From: Prostheceraeus crozeri
Lineage: Eukaryota > Platyhelminthes > Polycladida > Euryleptidae
Direction: 5' to 3'
Assembly (NCBI GenBank): GCA_907163375.1
Contig: CAJQUW010007938.1
Location: 62,001 to 126,000, forward strand
DNA length: 64,000 bases
The notes under the pieces were generated by a model. It searched no databases. It was not told the origin of the DNA and was given only the letters and a program-made list of their open reading frames with translations. Of the stretch, positions 1-13,147 are shown piece after piece. Position 1 is the stretch's first letter, and each line of letters opens with the position of its first letter. The translations under genes and the position numbers were made by a program.

Positions 1-273
1 CATTTGTGATGAGAATTTGTCATTTCATCTTAATCTATCACATTCATGTCACTTTTAATTCTGAACTCATCAATTAAATTTCAGAATTTGTTACTTATGT
101 TGTGTCATTGTCATACAATGAATAAAATCTAAAAATGAAGCGACGCATTCTTAAGAATTGTGACAATGATACAACATAAGTAACAGATTCTGAAATTTAA
201 TTGATGAGTTCAGAATTAAAAGTGACATTAATGTGATAGATTAAGATGAAATGACAAATTCTCATCACAAATG
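1..273. repeat. Foldback inverted repeat (MITE-like)
   Basis: Bases 1-116 and about 160-273 are near-perfect reverse complements, separated by a spacer of roughly 44 bp. The outer ends read CATTTGTGATGAG and CTCATCACAAATG. Such a compact, coding-free foldback is typical of a MITE-type non-autonomous DNA transposon or a snapback duplication. The repeat reaches the first base of the window, so its true left end and any target-site duplication cannot be seen. Confidence 0.75.
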
Positions 274-1169
274 CAGGGTTCTGAAGTAAGAACTGAAAAT
301 CTGAAATATATGTGCTGTTTCAAGAATATACATACATGGTGACCTCTAAAATAGGCATGGAAATGGTATCTTATAATTGATTTAGATACATAGGCTTATG
401 TGGTAGGCCTTTTGCTATATTCATGTTGCCCTAGGTTTTAGCTACATGTCATTCGAACAGTTGAGTGCATCGTAGATGGTGTATATTTAATAATTTATAA
501 TGATGGTTGAGATATAGTGCGTTATTCTAAGTGAATTGTACTGATAATATAATAATAATGTTGGTATGGGGACACTTATGTAAAAACAATAATAGTATTG
601 ACGACATACGTTTAGATATAAAGCTATAGGACATTATGCTATCATGAATGCTATAATGTAGGCTGAATAATGGAATAAGAGTCCCGACGCTATAGTCCAA
701 CATGTGCGTATCATATGCAGTAGTAGAAATGTTATAGGCTTGAGCTTAATATGAAATTTTCATAACATAAAAATTGTGCATAATAAATGTAGCAAATTTA
801 CATATAACCATGTGAAAAACAGTTTGAGTAATGGAAATAGTCAGGAGTTTTGATGTTAAACACTTAATCTTTTAATCAAGGTAGTTAATTTGGCGGGTCA
901 TCAACATGCAGTAACCATCAACAGAAGTCCTGACTCTTTTCATCGCTCAACATATCACAACATAAGTTAGAACAGCATTTACGATATTAGAACAGTATTA
1001 GAAGTATTCCCTGATCGATGGGATGCAAGATGCAATACCTGGCCTATACTCGTATTTACGTTACCTTGTCTACGCAATGCGCAATCAGAAAGTTTAATGC
1101 TCGATGATGAAATTCAAAATTACATCTAGGCCTATATAGATCTATCTCACCTATCTACAACGCTAGCAA
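274..1169. other. AT-rich non-coding stretch
   Basis: No reading frame, RNA gene or clear repeat was recognised. The stretch lies downstream of the DUF4806-family gene, which ends at 1170 on the minus strand, so it should hold that gene's 3' untranslated region and polyadenylation site. Confidence 0.5.
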
Positions 1170-1533
1170 TTAGTCTGCATCGCTGTCTGACAAGTTGTTC
1201 AATAGCACCACAGGTTGACAAAGTTTCGGTTGTCGACCACCTTCCCTGTCCCTGGCATTCGTTAGATGTCGTGCTACTTGTACCTCGATTTCGCGTTCAG
1301 TTGCCCCAGGAATGGTATCCATTATCGCAGGCTTCAACGCTTTCTTCTCTAAATCAATGAATGCATAGCGGCCTTTTGAACCCGTCCTATTGAACTTTCG
1401 CTGCAAATTGATTGTCATCGTTGCATTCACAGATCGCTTGACGAAGTCTCTCACGCTAATCCCACCAAGCCTTCTCAGATACGAAATATATTTCTTCTGG
1501 AACTCGTCATCTTCCAGCCGATCACAGTATGCT
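1170..1533 (-). CDS. DUF4806-family protein, last coding exon
   Basis: This minus-strand exon encodes the conserved end of a DUF4806-type protein. It contains a block resembling YISYLRRLGG, then VRDFVKRSV and a basic RKFNRTGSKGRYAF segment, which is the signature I associate with that domain of unknown function in invertebrate genomes. The exon opens after a TTTTCAG acceptor at 1533. The preceding exon ends with two bases of a codon, and this one supplies the third, so the frame is kept across the junction. It ends in an acidic SDSDAD tail and a stop at 1170. The function is unknown; related proteins often accompany EnSpm-like transposons. A host gene or a transposon's second gene are both possible. 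Confidence 0.65.
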
Positions 1534-2307
1534 CTGAAAATCAAAGGAGCATATTAAATTTAAACAAATAAATTTCATGTATCTTACATGTGAAGCAAAC
1601 TTATAAAATGTCTGAAATATATAGTTTTTAGAAGATCAGAAATTATCTAGGATTTGTCATGTAAGATCTAAAAAGCATAATAGCCTACAACTGAAGCACT
1701 TGAAATTCGATTAAGCAGCCATTACTTTGTTTAATGAGCCTCTTTCTACTTATTGATACTGCTCGTTTATAGGGGTGATGATTCTAAAATGTCGCAACTC
1801 GTTCTTGAGACTTGAAAGTCTTAGCTTGACAAAAACTTGCTCGCCATCCTACCATGTTCAAAAACATCCTTCCAAGTAGTCTTATTTCTGATCATCATGA
1901 TGATCTGTTTGCATTGAGATTTACACAAAATTAATACAAATTATTTATGAAATCTACAAGCATTTAAGATATGAAATATTTGACGTAGGAAGCATTCAAA
2001 TTACTACACGAGTTACTTCACTATGCCGGTGTCAGTGGGTCAATGTTAACATAGACAGCACGATATTCAGAGTCATCGTTCAGTAATGAAGCAGACTTAA
2101 TCATCAAATAATAGATTCTACCGGAACTAGGCCCACCTCTACAGCAGGAAACATAGTTGTATTCCTGTCATAGAAACACTTTCCATACCATTGAATGATC
2201 TTTTATAACGGTATCGCAAATATCGCCGAAAATGCAATAGCCGAATATTCCTAAATAATATTAATCTTATTTTTCATGCTTTACACAGAATCCTGAATTG
2301 TTCTTAC
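1534..2307 (-). other. Intron of the DUF4806-family gene
   Basis: On the minus strand this stretch starts with GTAAGAA at 2307 and ends with TTTTCAG next to 1533. Those are good donor and acceptor matches, and the flanking frames agree. Nothing else was recognised inside. Confidence 0.6.
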
Positions 2308-2831
2308 TTGAATGCACCATAAGTGTCCAATGGAAGATCAAGTTCTCGAAGGGTAGCTGAATTGGCTTCCTGAGCTGCCTCTCTGACAGACACTTTGATT
2401 GACCGCTTTACACTTTCAAGCTCAGACAAAATTTTTACGTTTTGCCTGTAAATAGCCAGTTCTAGTAAAATCCTTCCCTCAGGACTTTCCACTGATTTTC
2501 CGAAGGAGCTCTCAAGTTTAGTTCGCAGATCCCGCAGAGAAATGTCATCATTTGGTGCCTGATTGTACGAACGACGATCAGGAACATTAGATCTAGCAAC
2601 TCTTTTGGGGCTCGACGTGGCCGATGGTTCCCAACTGCATGTAGACCTACTCGTGCTCTCCAATATCGGCCTCTTTCTTTTTGCAACTGGAATGGGTGGT
2701 GGCATTGATAGTGAAGGCGTCTCTTGGTTCAGATGTTGTGGCGACTTTAAGTGAGATGCTCTGTTGGTTCTGCTCGCTACATCAGAATTATCCGACTCGT
2801 AGAGGCTATCCTCTGACTGAGGGAAAAATGT
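2308..2831 (-). CDS. DUF4806-family protein, middle exon
   Basis: An open minus-strand exon of 524 bp. Its first part is low-complexity, rich in Ser and Pro with a basic VAKRKRP patch that could act as a nuclear localisation signal. The second part (DDISLRDLRTKLESSFG through VKRSIKVSVREA) looks helical and leads to a LPLDTYGAF segment just before the DUF4806 exon. The acceptor is GTTTTTCAG before 2831 and the donor GTAAGAA follows 2308. It joins the upstream 10412-10771 exon in phase 0, so frames agree on both sides. The long Ser/Pro linker between an N-terminal domain and DUF4806 is the layout I expect of this family. Confidence 0.6.
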
Positions 2832-5065
2832 CTGAAAAACAATTGAAAAGATTACATGAACAATATCGAAGAACTCATTAAAGATTACATGAACAATATC
2901 AAGCATAGAAACTGATGCCTCGTTCTCTCCATGTCTAGAATAGACCTACATTATTGAGCGATCAGTATTTACCCTTTAATTATCATTTTTTATCATTTAT
3001 CGGGATAAATTGCTAGTTCCCATCGTGCCATCAAGTTTCTTAAGTTGCTTTGTAGCGACAAGTCTGTAATTTTTACTTATTAAATTGATCACATCTTCGA
3101 CAACATTTTCTTTTTTCTTAGTATTAGGCCACATATAAGAAAACTAAACTTATGTTTCATTTTGCAGGCTACATTTGGAGTATGGTAGCCTATGTCTTCT
3201 GTATTTTCAAGCCATTCGTAACTTGTGTTAATGAATCTACGCCTGCACTCGTATGTTTTGTAATAAACTTTACGAAACGACACCTATTGTCTATTTATGA
3301 TTACTGTGTAAAAAGGGGATATTACAAATTGCACTATGGCTTCTTATTATCATTAATAGGCCTACTTCATATAGACTACACTGCGGCGTATACTATATGA
3401 CATAGTGCCATGCACTCATTGTAATTACACCACTACTATACACAGATTAAGACCATTCAAATTCAGTTAGTAATTCAATTGCATAGCAGTAACGACATCG
3501 ACGTAGTGAAAAAATATTACACGACTACACCCATATGTACATTTCCGATGATTTATTTGAGTTGTTGTTGTTGAAAATAAATCCATTTGAGTTTTGAGCG
3601 GTCTGGCTGCTTTGAGTATTTCTGGCTGTCTCTTGTTGAAATTGTTGAATCTTATGGTTGAAGTGGTGAATCTTGTGGTTGAAGTTGTGAATCTTATGGT
3701 TGACGATAAACATCGGAGTTAAATATTGAGTTTTGCTTATTTGGACTTTATGGAGACTACTAAGTATACGAGTAATTGCGGATCTACACTATAAGACTAA
3801 GGAGTTGCACCGAAATTTCCCCTTGATAATTATTCTGATTATAAAAATAGCTAATAGCCTAAGGGTTCTAATGTACATGTGCGTGTGTCATACATGTGCT
3901 ATACAGGCAATATTCAACAGTGACAAATATTAAATGCCTCTATACTGTGCAATTCTTCAATGGTAGCACTACGGTAGACCTTGATTAGCCTAGGCTACTA
4001 TCGAATTATAGCGCTGTCTTAATGTCTTTCTATACTTTTGAGAACGCGTCAAAAATTGAGCAAGGCAACGAATGATATAGGCCTAAGGGATTCACGAAGT
4101 ATCATGTAAGCCAAAGCTTGTTGTGAGGAAAACTCTTTAAAAAGTTTGGTAAAAAATTTTACTTAAAATGGTACAGTACAAATGCTTAAGTTTAAAAACG
4201 CTAAAGGTGCTACGAACAAATGCTTGGTTGAAAACGCTTAAAGTGGTACCATGAAAGTGGTTGAACATCATTGAAGTGGGGCGTCATCAGAATCTCGCTA
4301 AAGAAAACAAAAATCACATCCCTTCCCTGAATGTCGGCTGCAATTCTGTCATTAGAAAATGTTATTAAAAATCGTCTACTTGACATACCTTGTTATATAT
4401 TAGTAGTAACTACTGTCTTCTTAATGTTGAATCAGGATGAATTTTATACCACCGATACCGCAACTGTAACTTCAGCATGAATTTAACATGTCATAGGGAC
4501 CGATGGTCAATCAGCTACACTATTAAATTTAGGGAACTGCGATGCTTCCAGTATTGATCAATATTGATCACATCAACTGTGATGGGCAATGCATTTGAAA
4601 ATGAAGATGGTCGCCCAATTCATTAACCCATTCGCCTCGCATGTCGAGCGCCGAAATCTCGTTCTTTGAGCTAATAGAGATAAGATTGCCTGCGGAGCGA
4701 ATAAATTTTGAAGAGTTTGGAATATGCCGTGCACTATGAACTTTGTCCATAATCGCACGTATTTTGTCAATTTTTATCGTCTTATTCAAATTATCTTAAT
4801 TTTGACTTAGATGGTGGATCAGTTAATCACCAGGAATGATATTTATGCTTAATCGACATGCGATATCTGAAATTAGCTCTTTCCAATTGGCAAAACCTTA
4901 TTTATCTGTCTTATAAAGATTTTGATTTATTTTACTTGTACAGATCTAATCATCTCCAGTCCAGTAAAATCTAAGCATATTCACTGACTGTTGAGTTAAA
5001 GATGCCATTGTATTGAATAATTACTTCATCGTTATCGTAAATATAGGCTACAAATCGATTCTTAC
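2832..5065. other. Intronic or intergenic stretch with a small minisatellite
   Basis: No convincing exon was found. At about 3636-3707 a 24 bp unit of the form TTGAATCTTATGGTTGAAG is repeated about three times, which makes a short minisatellite. At about 4140-4260 there is a weaker, degenerate repeat around words such as AAATGCTTAAG and GGTAC. The stretch falls within the proposed long intron of the DUF4806-family gene. Confidence 0.4.
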
Positions 5066-5232
5066 ACCCAAAACACCAGTAAAGACGCATGCTGGTCCAT
5101 GCTCCTCTCGTCGTCTCCGGCATATCCACCAATCTCCTCTATATCTTTTTCACCTTCCTCATCACTTGAACTCGAAGAAGTAGCAGTATCCATTCCAACA
5201 TCGTATTCTTCATCATTTTCAGCTGATGGCAT
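5066..5232 (-). CDS. Possible acidic first exon
   Basis: On the minus strand an ATG at 5232 opens a frame of about 55 codons rich in Asp, Glu and Ser (for example TATSSSSSDEEGEKD). A good donor, GTAAGA, stands at 5065. Short acidic N-termini of this kind are common in transposase and chromatin-associated genes. It could be the first exon of a separate gene, or an extra exon of the DUF4806-family gene within whose long intron it lies. No downstream partner was identified, so the function is unknown. Confidence 0.35.
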
Positions 5233-6070
5233 AATCTAATATCCATGCAACCTTTGAAGAGCATTTAAAAGCGCTCTGCTTGGTGCTGGCATGATGTTGG
5301 ATTAAAACACGTTTTGCAGCTCTATGGCGCTATGCAATGCATTCACCAGATGTTCTACATTTTCAAATCACGCAATCGTATTATTTTCACGTGTGCCGTA
5401 GGACAATGACAGTTGAAACTTTCTCACAATCGCTGAATTTTCAAATTGTGCAGAACCATAGAGATCAAAATCTATGAGCTTTATCCTACTGCATAATTTT
5501 ACATGCTGTGCATTTAGAAATCGCAGTTTTTCAAATTTCTAGCTCTCTCGCTTGCAGGCTACGATAGCAATGTTCAATGCCAGGATTATACATGTACACT
5601 GTGCATTTAGAGGTTGAAGGTTTTTAAATCTCGCTTATAGACGATCCATGTAAACATGTAAATATCTTGCTTTAATCATCTTATATAGCATGTATATGCC
5701 CAGCTATAACAGTGAAATAATTATGAATGGCTTTTGAAAATGCTTCCGATGGTAATCAGAATTTGACAATGACTAAGGCTGACCAACAATTCTCCTTAAC
5801 AATATTGTAGAACATGGATAATTTCACACGGGATAATGCGTGTCTAGATGATTCGCTAAAAAGTTATACGATTTTCCAATGCGATTTTGTCATTGACATT
5901 CGATTCACGCGAATAGTAAATATTCGAATTTGTAGGCCTGTTGAATAACATTATAGACAGATTAATAAGCATGCCGGAATATTGACCGTTCAGTATTTAT
6001 ATGATAACGTTCTACGTTCGCAATACAACTTAATCAAGATGTCAGAAAGAATGCAGCTCTGAAAAATACG

Positions 6071-6138
6071 ATGTCGAGCGGTGCTCGACATTCGCTCCTG
6101 AGGAAGCATTTCAGATGTCAAGCGACGCTCGACATCCG
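6071..6138. repeat. Pair of short perfect hairpins
   Basis: ATGTCGAGCGGTGCTCGACAT at 6071-6091 and a close variant at about 6117-6138 each fold on themselves. They sit just outside the inverted-repeat element at 6180-6866 and may be part of it. This is a DNA-level observation only. Confidence 0.5.
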
Positions 6139-6179
6139 TCTTAAAAGTTGGAAATACCATAGATTTATTCGAGTTGAAC

Positions 6180-6866
6180 GGGTTCATCAATCCAAAACAA
6201 TGACCAATAACAATAAACACCAAAATCAAAGCAATGTAATAAGAACGCAATACACGAGCGCTTTCGTGAAATGAAATGCTACAAACGGGAAAACTGGGAA
6301 CACAACTCAAAAAGGTACTACCGAGCTGTCAATCTTTTCATTAAAAAAAATTTCACTGTATGCAGATACTTCTTTGAGTCGATAGTGTACTTACTCTATG
6401 GCTGTCAAGGTTGATTCGCTGACTCATTTTTGTAGCCACGACACAGACTTACCTTTCCTGTGTAAATAGACCCGACACCACCGACCTCCATTATGGTCCG
6501 CCTCTGACAATAGAAAACGCAAAGCAATGGCCGCAAGGGCACTTACAATCAAGCGTTGATTTTGCTGATCATAGTTTCCGACTTTGTGTTCTTCCAGTCT
6601 ACGTGAAGTTGCGTATTCTGGAAGATGTGTTCGTTCTTGGTCGCAAACCTGGTCTTTGTGTCCAAAAAAGAGTTCGTTTTCATCCTGCTGTAAACGTGGT
6701 GATTGACAGTTCGCCAGTACCTTTTTGAGTTGTGCTCCCAGTTTTCCTTTGTTGTTGCATTTCATTTCACTTTGTCGTTGCACATGGATAGAGACTACGA
6801 CAGTTCGTATTACTGTTTTGATTTTGGTGTTTATTGTTATTGGGTATTGTTTTGGATTAATGAATT
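6180..6866. mobile_element. Inverted-repeat element with about 155 bp arms
   Basis: Bases 6180-6333 and 6702-6866 are inverted copies at roughly 80 percent identity by eye. Shared words include CAATAACAATAAACACCAAA and AACTCAAAAAGGTAC. The spacer of about 370 bp and part of the right arm hold an open minus-strand frame of 119 codons (6424-6783) that I do not recognise. The shape suggests an old non-autonomous DNA transposon or a diverged inverted duplication. No target-site duplication was established. Confidence 0.55.
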
Positions 6867-9800
6867 TGGCGACTAATTTATTTTAAAATGCACTGCTCAG
6901 AGCATTGTACTACATGCAAGAATGATATTTTATTGACTTTTCTGAGAAAAATATGTATAAATTCTGACAGATTTCCAAAATCTGTGTGCTCAAACCCAAA
7001 AATTACTGTAGGTCTGGTTTTATCGGGTTCATAGTAGGAGCGGTAATCCCACCCGAGCCAAACCTGTACCTTCGGGTTCCGGTTCAGGTAGGATCGCTCA
7101 TCTTTAGTTGTAGTCTCCTGGGGTGGGTTTCTACGGAATAGAATGCTCTCAATTAAGGTAGGCTGACGTAAAATCAGCAAAGTACGTTATTTTCAAATGA
7201 CATTTTATCATTATTTTTCCACATTGTCATCGCTTGCATGTGCACTGTGATTTTACAACAATGACTTTTAAAAGATTAAATTCAAAAATGTTGAAATTCT
7301 AAAATATGAAAAATACTTAGAATTCAACTTGAGACAGTCAAAATTCTATGATTCATCAAATCACAACTTTGCAGGCAGGGTTGGCAAAAATCTTTATTTC
7401 AAAAGTCAAACAAATCGGATTAAAATTAAATCAGGTTGTGATGTGGATGAAGTGTCGACTAGGGAGAACTGTCTATTTTGCAGTATTATGTTACATGTAT
7501 CGACAGGCAATATGTTGTCTTTGTTGATTATGGTCTTCATTTTCTAAGTCTCACCTTTTGAAGTTTTGCGGGCTATCACCTGATAGTTTTTTGGAGTGTC
7601 TGTCTGACGGTTGATATCACCACAGCAACGATTTAGATTAACGATTTTTTCAAAAAAATCATTTATTTATATCATGCCAACCCTGTTTGCAGGCAACATT
7701 ATGCAATTTAAATCTTATCTAAATATTAAGGCTTATTTCAAGATTAAGAAAATGCCCTATCACTTTGTCATACACCGTGAGCATTGCATTGTAAATAAAT
7801 CACTTCAACTTCAAGAGTTTGTGCATCAAAATCAGAAGAAGCAAATAGAAATGCAATCAAACAGCGGAAGCGTGGTGTAAACGAATGGAGTGTTCGATGC
7901 GAAATGCAAAGCCAGTGTCAGACCTGTCACTTATTGATGCAATTTTTATCAATCATGAGAGTCAGTGATTTGCTGCATAGTCTATTACTTATGCTATCGG
8001 CACGGATTGCTTAATTGCTAAATATCAAAGGAATCTATGTTTTCTGGCTTCCCGTGGTTGTCAATTCATCAACTCATTAATGATGTGCACTTACATGCAG
8101 TTAAATATGCATATATATACAGTGCAGTAGAATCATGAGTATCTTTGAGCTGCCGCTTCCATGCATTTTATACTCATATTCCATGGATATATTCATGTTT
8201 GCTTTTCTTTGAGTTGATACTGATAGATTAAACGAGATCTCAATTCTTGAACTTTTGAAAGGAATTTGACATCTAGAAGCGTTAGATAATCAGTTCAGAC
8301 ATTCACAAAATAAACCCAGACGAAGTGCTTAACTGACTCTGACAGTTGCTAACAGTTCTGATTACAACCTGTTCCCTGCTATCTTTCGTTGTCAGCAGCC
8401 GAGAAGGCTGTCAGCGATGTATCGGAATGGTCCATGCGAAATATAAACAATCAGTCGAGCGGCGATGGAAATAAGCGATAGAATGAATCATTTATTCAAT
8501 TACTTGCCGGCTAATGTTTATTTGATCGCTAAGTGCACTTAGCTATGTTAAGGGTTGCCCTACAAGAGGCAACCCGAGCTATTCGAGTTGCTAAATTAGC
8601 TAATAGGCACCAGAAGCGACAACGGAAAATTGCTTAGTTACCATTCACGACGGGTAAGGTCTTTGGAGTTACAGGCAGGAAACAGGTACATGATGACTAA
8701 TAACTTTGCAAAGTCAGATAAAACAAACCAAAGTAATTACCCCAAATGCTGAAGTGTATCCTGTCGAATTGAAAGCATGTTGAACTGAAAGTAGCTACCA
8801 TCCGAGTTCGGATTGTTGTCCAAATATCCGCTATTTCGATGATAAACGCAAACATATGCTTGTGAAATCAATGAAGTAACTTGGTCTGATGTTAAATCGA
8901 AGTAACATAATCACTACACATAAATAACGTACAGACCGTTCCATAAATAACTGCACAAAAATTATTATCTGTGAATATCTATACATAATAAGGAATCGAA
9001 ATGCATAATAATCCATGCCTGCGGGGCAACATGTATATGTGCAAGCAAAATTTGCCGATTTTGATAGATTATGCTAAGCTAAACTTGAACGAGAATGTTT
9101 GACAAAAAACATCAATTCTGCATTACCATCGAACGTCATAAATTTTCCAACAACTTTTAAGTCTATAAAATTGGATGAGATTCAACTTATATTTATAGCA
9201 TCCAGGAAAATTTCCTCTCGCCAGCATCGCCGTGAGTGTACTTCATGACAACTTTGTAGACACGAATATCTAAACGCCGTCTAAACAAATACATGCTAGC
9301 CTACTGAATGAGCGATGCCTAAAAATAGCCGCATTAGTAATGCCGCTCTTTGTTTCCTACCCACAATTGCTTGTACAACAATCATTTAGGGACACAGCCT
9401 TGCAGTCTGTTTTATCCTCCGTCATGAATCATCCAAGATCACGATCCTAAATCGTCATTTGGTTTAAGGATCTTTTCTCAACGTTTCCAAAAATGAAATA
9501 AATTTTCAGAAAGCACAAATTCAACCAATGAAGTTCCAGAATTCAGCCGATTATCCACAGTTGCAAACTTATGCTTTTCACATCCTTGCATGCTACCGAA
9601 ATGAAGACATATTGTACTTCTCCACATCAATTCAAATCCTTTAGATCTACTAATCCATCCCAATTCAAATGCGAAAAGTAGCCAATACTTTTTTGCTATT
9701 AAGCAGATCGTCTAAAAGGAGTTTCATCCAGTACACGTCAGTTTTCTTACCAACTATCGAACTTTATCTTTCACGCCAATTTAAATCCACTGAAAATTAT

Positions 9801-10411
9801 TGTACAAGTAGTACATGGCTAGATTCAAGGTACCCTGGATGATATAAAAATGATATCAATTAAATATATTCTACGTTGCTGCAAAATATGTGACGTTCAG
9901 TATCCAGTGGGACATGTGTAAAAATCATTATTCAATCATTCACACAAAATGTGCATCTCAATGTGAAGTCTTCATTGGTTTGCTCTTCAACGTCAATGTA
10001 ATAGGAAATCTACTTCACCTGAAAATTGATTTCTGTTTTGAATGGAGCATAAATGGACTAGTATATGAAATTGTGGATAAATCGCAGGTCTACGTTTGAA
10101 TGACCACTTCATAATTGAAATGAGCCATGATATAATAACCAGCAGTGACAAAATTTCTGTCTAGTTTCATTTGTTGTCTGACTTACGGAAACTCACCAAT
10201 AAGACTATCGATCTTAAGAAATAGATGCAAACGAGTCATTCCATGAAGGAATCAAATCGCGTCTACTTGTACAGCGTTGGATGAGTCCATCGGCCAACAT
10301 TGTTGATGGCCACCGGTTATCAATTATTGTCATTAAATTACCGAAGCGCGATATTTTCTTAAACATTCCGCGAATTTATTTGTACTCGTAGATAGCAACA
10401 ATGTTTCTTAC
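6867..10411. other. Long AT-rich stretch without a supported gene
   Basis: Several short open frames exist, but none has a recognisable motif or convincing splice sites. A tight hairpin, GGGTTGCC-loop-GGCAACCC, lies at 8552-8575 beside the palindrome AAGTGCACTT (8531-8540). A GGGTT/CGGGT-rich patch occurs at about 7010-7100. Most of the stretch would be intron of the DUF4806-family gene. Confidence 0.4.
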
Positions 10412-10771
10412 CTTGAGAGATGGAAATTTTTGTCGGACACCATGTGGCCTCACTGGTTGAAAGTATTTACGAATTTCGTCCATATGTATCTTTAGACTCT
10501 TCATTTCCACAACAAAAGTTCGAGTATCTGTCAATTCATGAAGCTCACCATTGGGAACTACATCATCCCATGACTGAGTACTCAACTGAAGAAGTAACAC
10601 CTTTGACGGATTGTCTTCAGTCCCGACCGTAAAATAGACTTTCTTGCCTTCTATATGATTTCTATAGGCAGAAATATTCCAGTTATTGATCTCATCTATT
10701 GGATAAATGGTAGCTGATTTATCTTCGATAAAGTATATCAACGCCGAAGCAATATCTATATACGAAACCAT
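10412..10771 (-). CDS. DUF4806-family protein, N-terminal exon
   Basis: The minus-strand frame begins with ATG directly after a TTTCTGTTTCAG acceptor and ends at a CTCAAG/GTAAGAA donor. The start (ALIYFIEDKSATIYPIDEI) resembles the N-terminal domain usually seen in DUF4806 proteins, which reads like 'VEFLDDGSVEVVPSSWI'. The end, HMDEIRKYFQPVRPHG, is a basic helix. The exon ends in phase 0, matching the 2831 acceptor. Its ATG may be the true start, or the exon may be preceded by a 5' exon that was not found. The N-terminal match and the DUF4806 match lie in the expected order on one strand, which supports one gene spread over 9.6 kb. Confidence 0.55.
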
Positions 10772-13147
10772 CTGAAACAGAAAAATCACCAGCATAAGAA
10801 TTAATAACGACTCATCACTTGATTACATCTAAAGTGAGCAGCAGGAGACAATAGTTTTACAAGTACCTACAAATGGGAACGCCGAAATGGCGAAGTGCCG
10901 AACGTCCTCTCAGTGCTCTTTTTTGTCCTCACAATATCCAGTTCTTCATATATACATACAATATTATATCATTATATACGTTCTTTCTTTTTTAGGTAAT
11001 GATACACGTTCTAAGAACACTAAATAATTATTCCTAGGTTCAGTTATTGCATGAAATCTCTAGAATATGAGCCAATATGCCCAATTTCCAAACATTTACA
11101 AGTGATTTTGTTATTTTGTATTCTAGCGAAAATACGCACGCATATTGCTCATATTTTGTAAAAAAACTGAAAATGTTTTGCAATTATAGGGGCCTATACA
11201 GATTTTGTTTCAAACGTTATTTTCAATTTTGATCCACTACATTACTCACAAAAAATTGCAACTCACATCAACTCAGGTAAACAGGTTTCTGATAAAGGCA
11301 AGTGCGGGATGATACAACTCGGGCAAAATCACATTAATCAGCTGCAATTGATAGATAGTATGATGTACATGTGCTGTTCTCTAAAGGGATGAATAACTAC
11401 ACAAATTGTTTAATTGCAATAGACTGAATAAAGTGCTAGATAAATACACAAAAATCGATAAATGCACATTGCAATAGTGTATAACTTGAATAAAAACTTC
11501 GAACTACACCAATTTCTATAAATATGAAAATGATAGGGTCACTCTGACATTTAACAGCGACCAGTAGACATAGCACTTCAAAATACAGACTTAAGTTCAG
11601 TTGTTAAAGATGAAACTGATCTTTTGTCAATTCCCCAGTAGTAACTGAGCAATGTTCTCTCTCACCCTGTACGGTATTCAGAATAGTGGCACGATTGCTT
11701 AATAAGTATTGTATAATATACCCAACAGGTAAAAAATACATATTGTACATTGCTTAAGCAAGAGGTTTTAAAAATTGATTGCAAAAACAAATGATTGCAT
11801 GCATAGAATTTTTATGTATTGTTTGTATGATAATTATATATTAATAATTAATATAAAAATATCTTCATCTGTATAATGTATGTCTAATGTCCACAATCAT
11901 ACATATTTAACGAAGGATAACCCACTCGGTGGATCAATTATGTGCGTCGCCATATACCTTATTTTCTTATTCTCTTCATTGCTTTTATCAGCCCAAGTAG
12001 GAACACCTTGTCAAACACATTTTTGCCTCTTACTATCTATAAAAAATTTGCCCGACTCGAATCGTCTCGAGGTTGACAAAAGCCCGACTCGCAGGGCCCT
12101 ATCTTAACATTAAGCTAACTGCAACTTGTGAAGTTCTACTATCAATCAATTGAGACAAATGATTGAAGTTATCAAAAATAATGACAGTTCCTTTTTAATC
12201 GATCGGCATAAATAAGGAAAAATAATCGGATGGTGGATCATCGGATATATGAATAATTGATTGAATTTTGAGAATCTACTGTGGCATTATATACAGAGTT
12301 TCCTGAGTATGTCGCATGGTAAGAACTCAATCTATGCCCCCTAATTGTCTGCATGCAATGAATGCACTGTGCTTAATTCTTTTATTTTTTAAACTTATCG
12401 CGATTAGGGTATTGAGCTGATGTACAAGTGCATATTTGAAACGGCAACACATATTGGATTACAAGTAGTTTTTCTAAAACATGCTGGATTACTACAAAAT
12501 GTACATCGTTTATGCACATGCACGTAATTGGAATACTAAAATATTCATGATAGGAAGGAATACGATGAGGCGCCACAAAAACATGCTAGCGTAGAACACG
12601 GCCAAGAGTCAGATAGCTTGATATCATTGCTCTTTCCATTGCCGTTTCCTTCTGTACAAAGTCATTAATCATTCAACGAAAGCATACATGCATGTGTCCA
12701 CTAAGCACTCTTCACAGTAACATGCTGCCTACAAAAGAATCAACTTTACAAAATTTAACAACTTTTACACCCGCCTCTCATAAATTTTACAGCTCCAAGC
12801 AAGCAACACGTGTACGTTGCAATTCACAAAATATCAAGGAAAATGATAAAGTTACCGACCAAATTCCAGCACATACTAAAAATACATTTAGTGCTTATCT
12901 AATTAATCATCTAATAATAATATATCAAGGTTTATTAGTTCATTGTACTAGTTACATAATATTACTTATTATTATGATTATCCGTCTTCGGTCATTTCTG
13001 GGCCACTCAGTAATAAAAAGCATGAAGCCAAAAGTAAGGTGTCTGTTAAGTGCAACCGATTTCGATTTATTATTTCTTGCATTTATTGTTGCACACAGGA
13101 GGTCAAAGTAACAACTAATGGTAAAATCACCAAAACGCATTAAGAAA
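10772..13147. other. Intergenic stretch between the transposase and DUF4806 genes
   Basis: No supported coding exon. I looked here for further transposase exons after 13148 and saw none. A possible hAT-type terminus lies at about 12049-12107 and is listed separately. The rest is AT-rich and unremarkable. Confidence 0.4.
12049..12107. repeat. Possible hAT-type transposon end
   Basis: Read on the minus strand, the block starts TAGGGCCCTGCGAGTCGGG and continues with repeated GACTCGA-like words. hAT elements often begin TAGGG or CAGGG with subterminal repeats. Related CCCGACTCGAATCG words recur at 21370-21450 and 22250-22300. No partner end was matched, so this is tentative. Confidence 0.25.

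Noticed and set aside
7010-7130. Gly/Arg-codon-like GGGTT stretch as a coding exon
   Set aside because: Simple-sequence character, no splice sites, no conserved motif.
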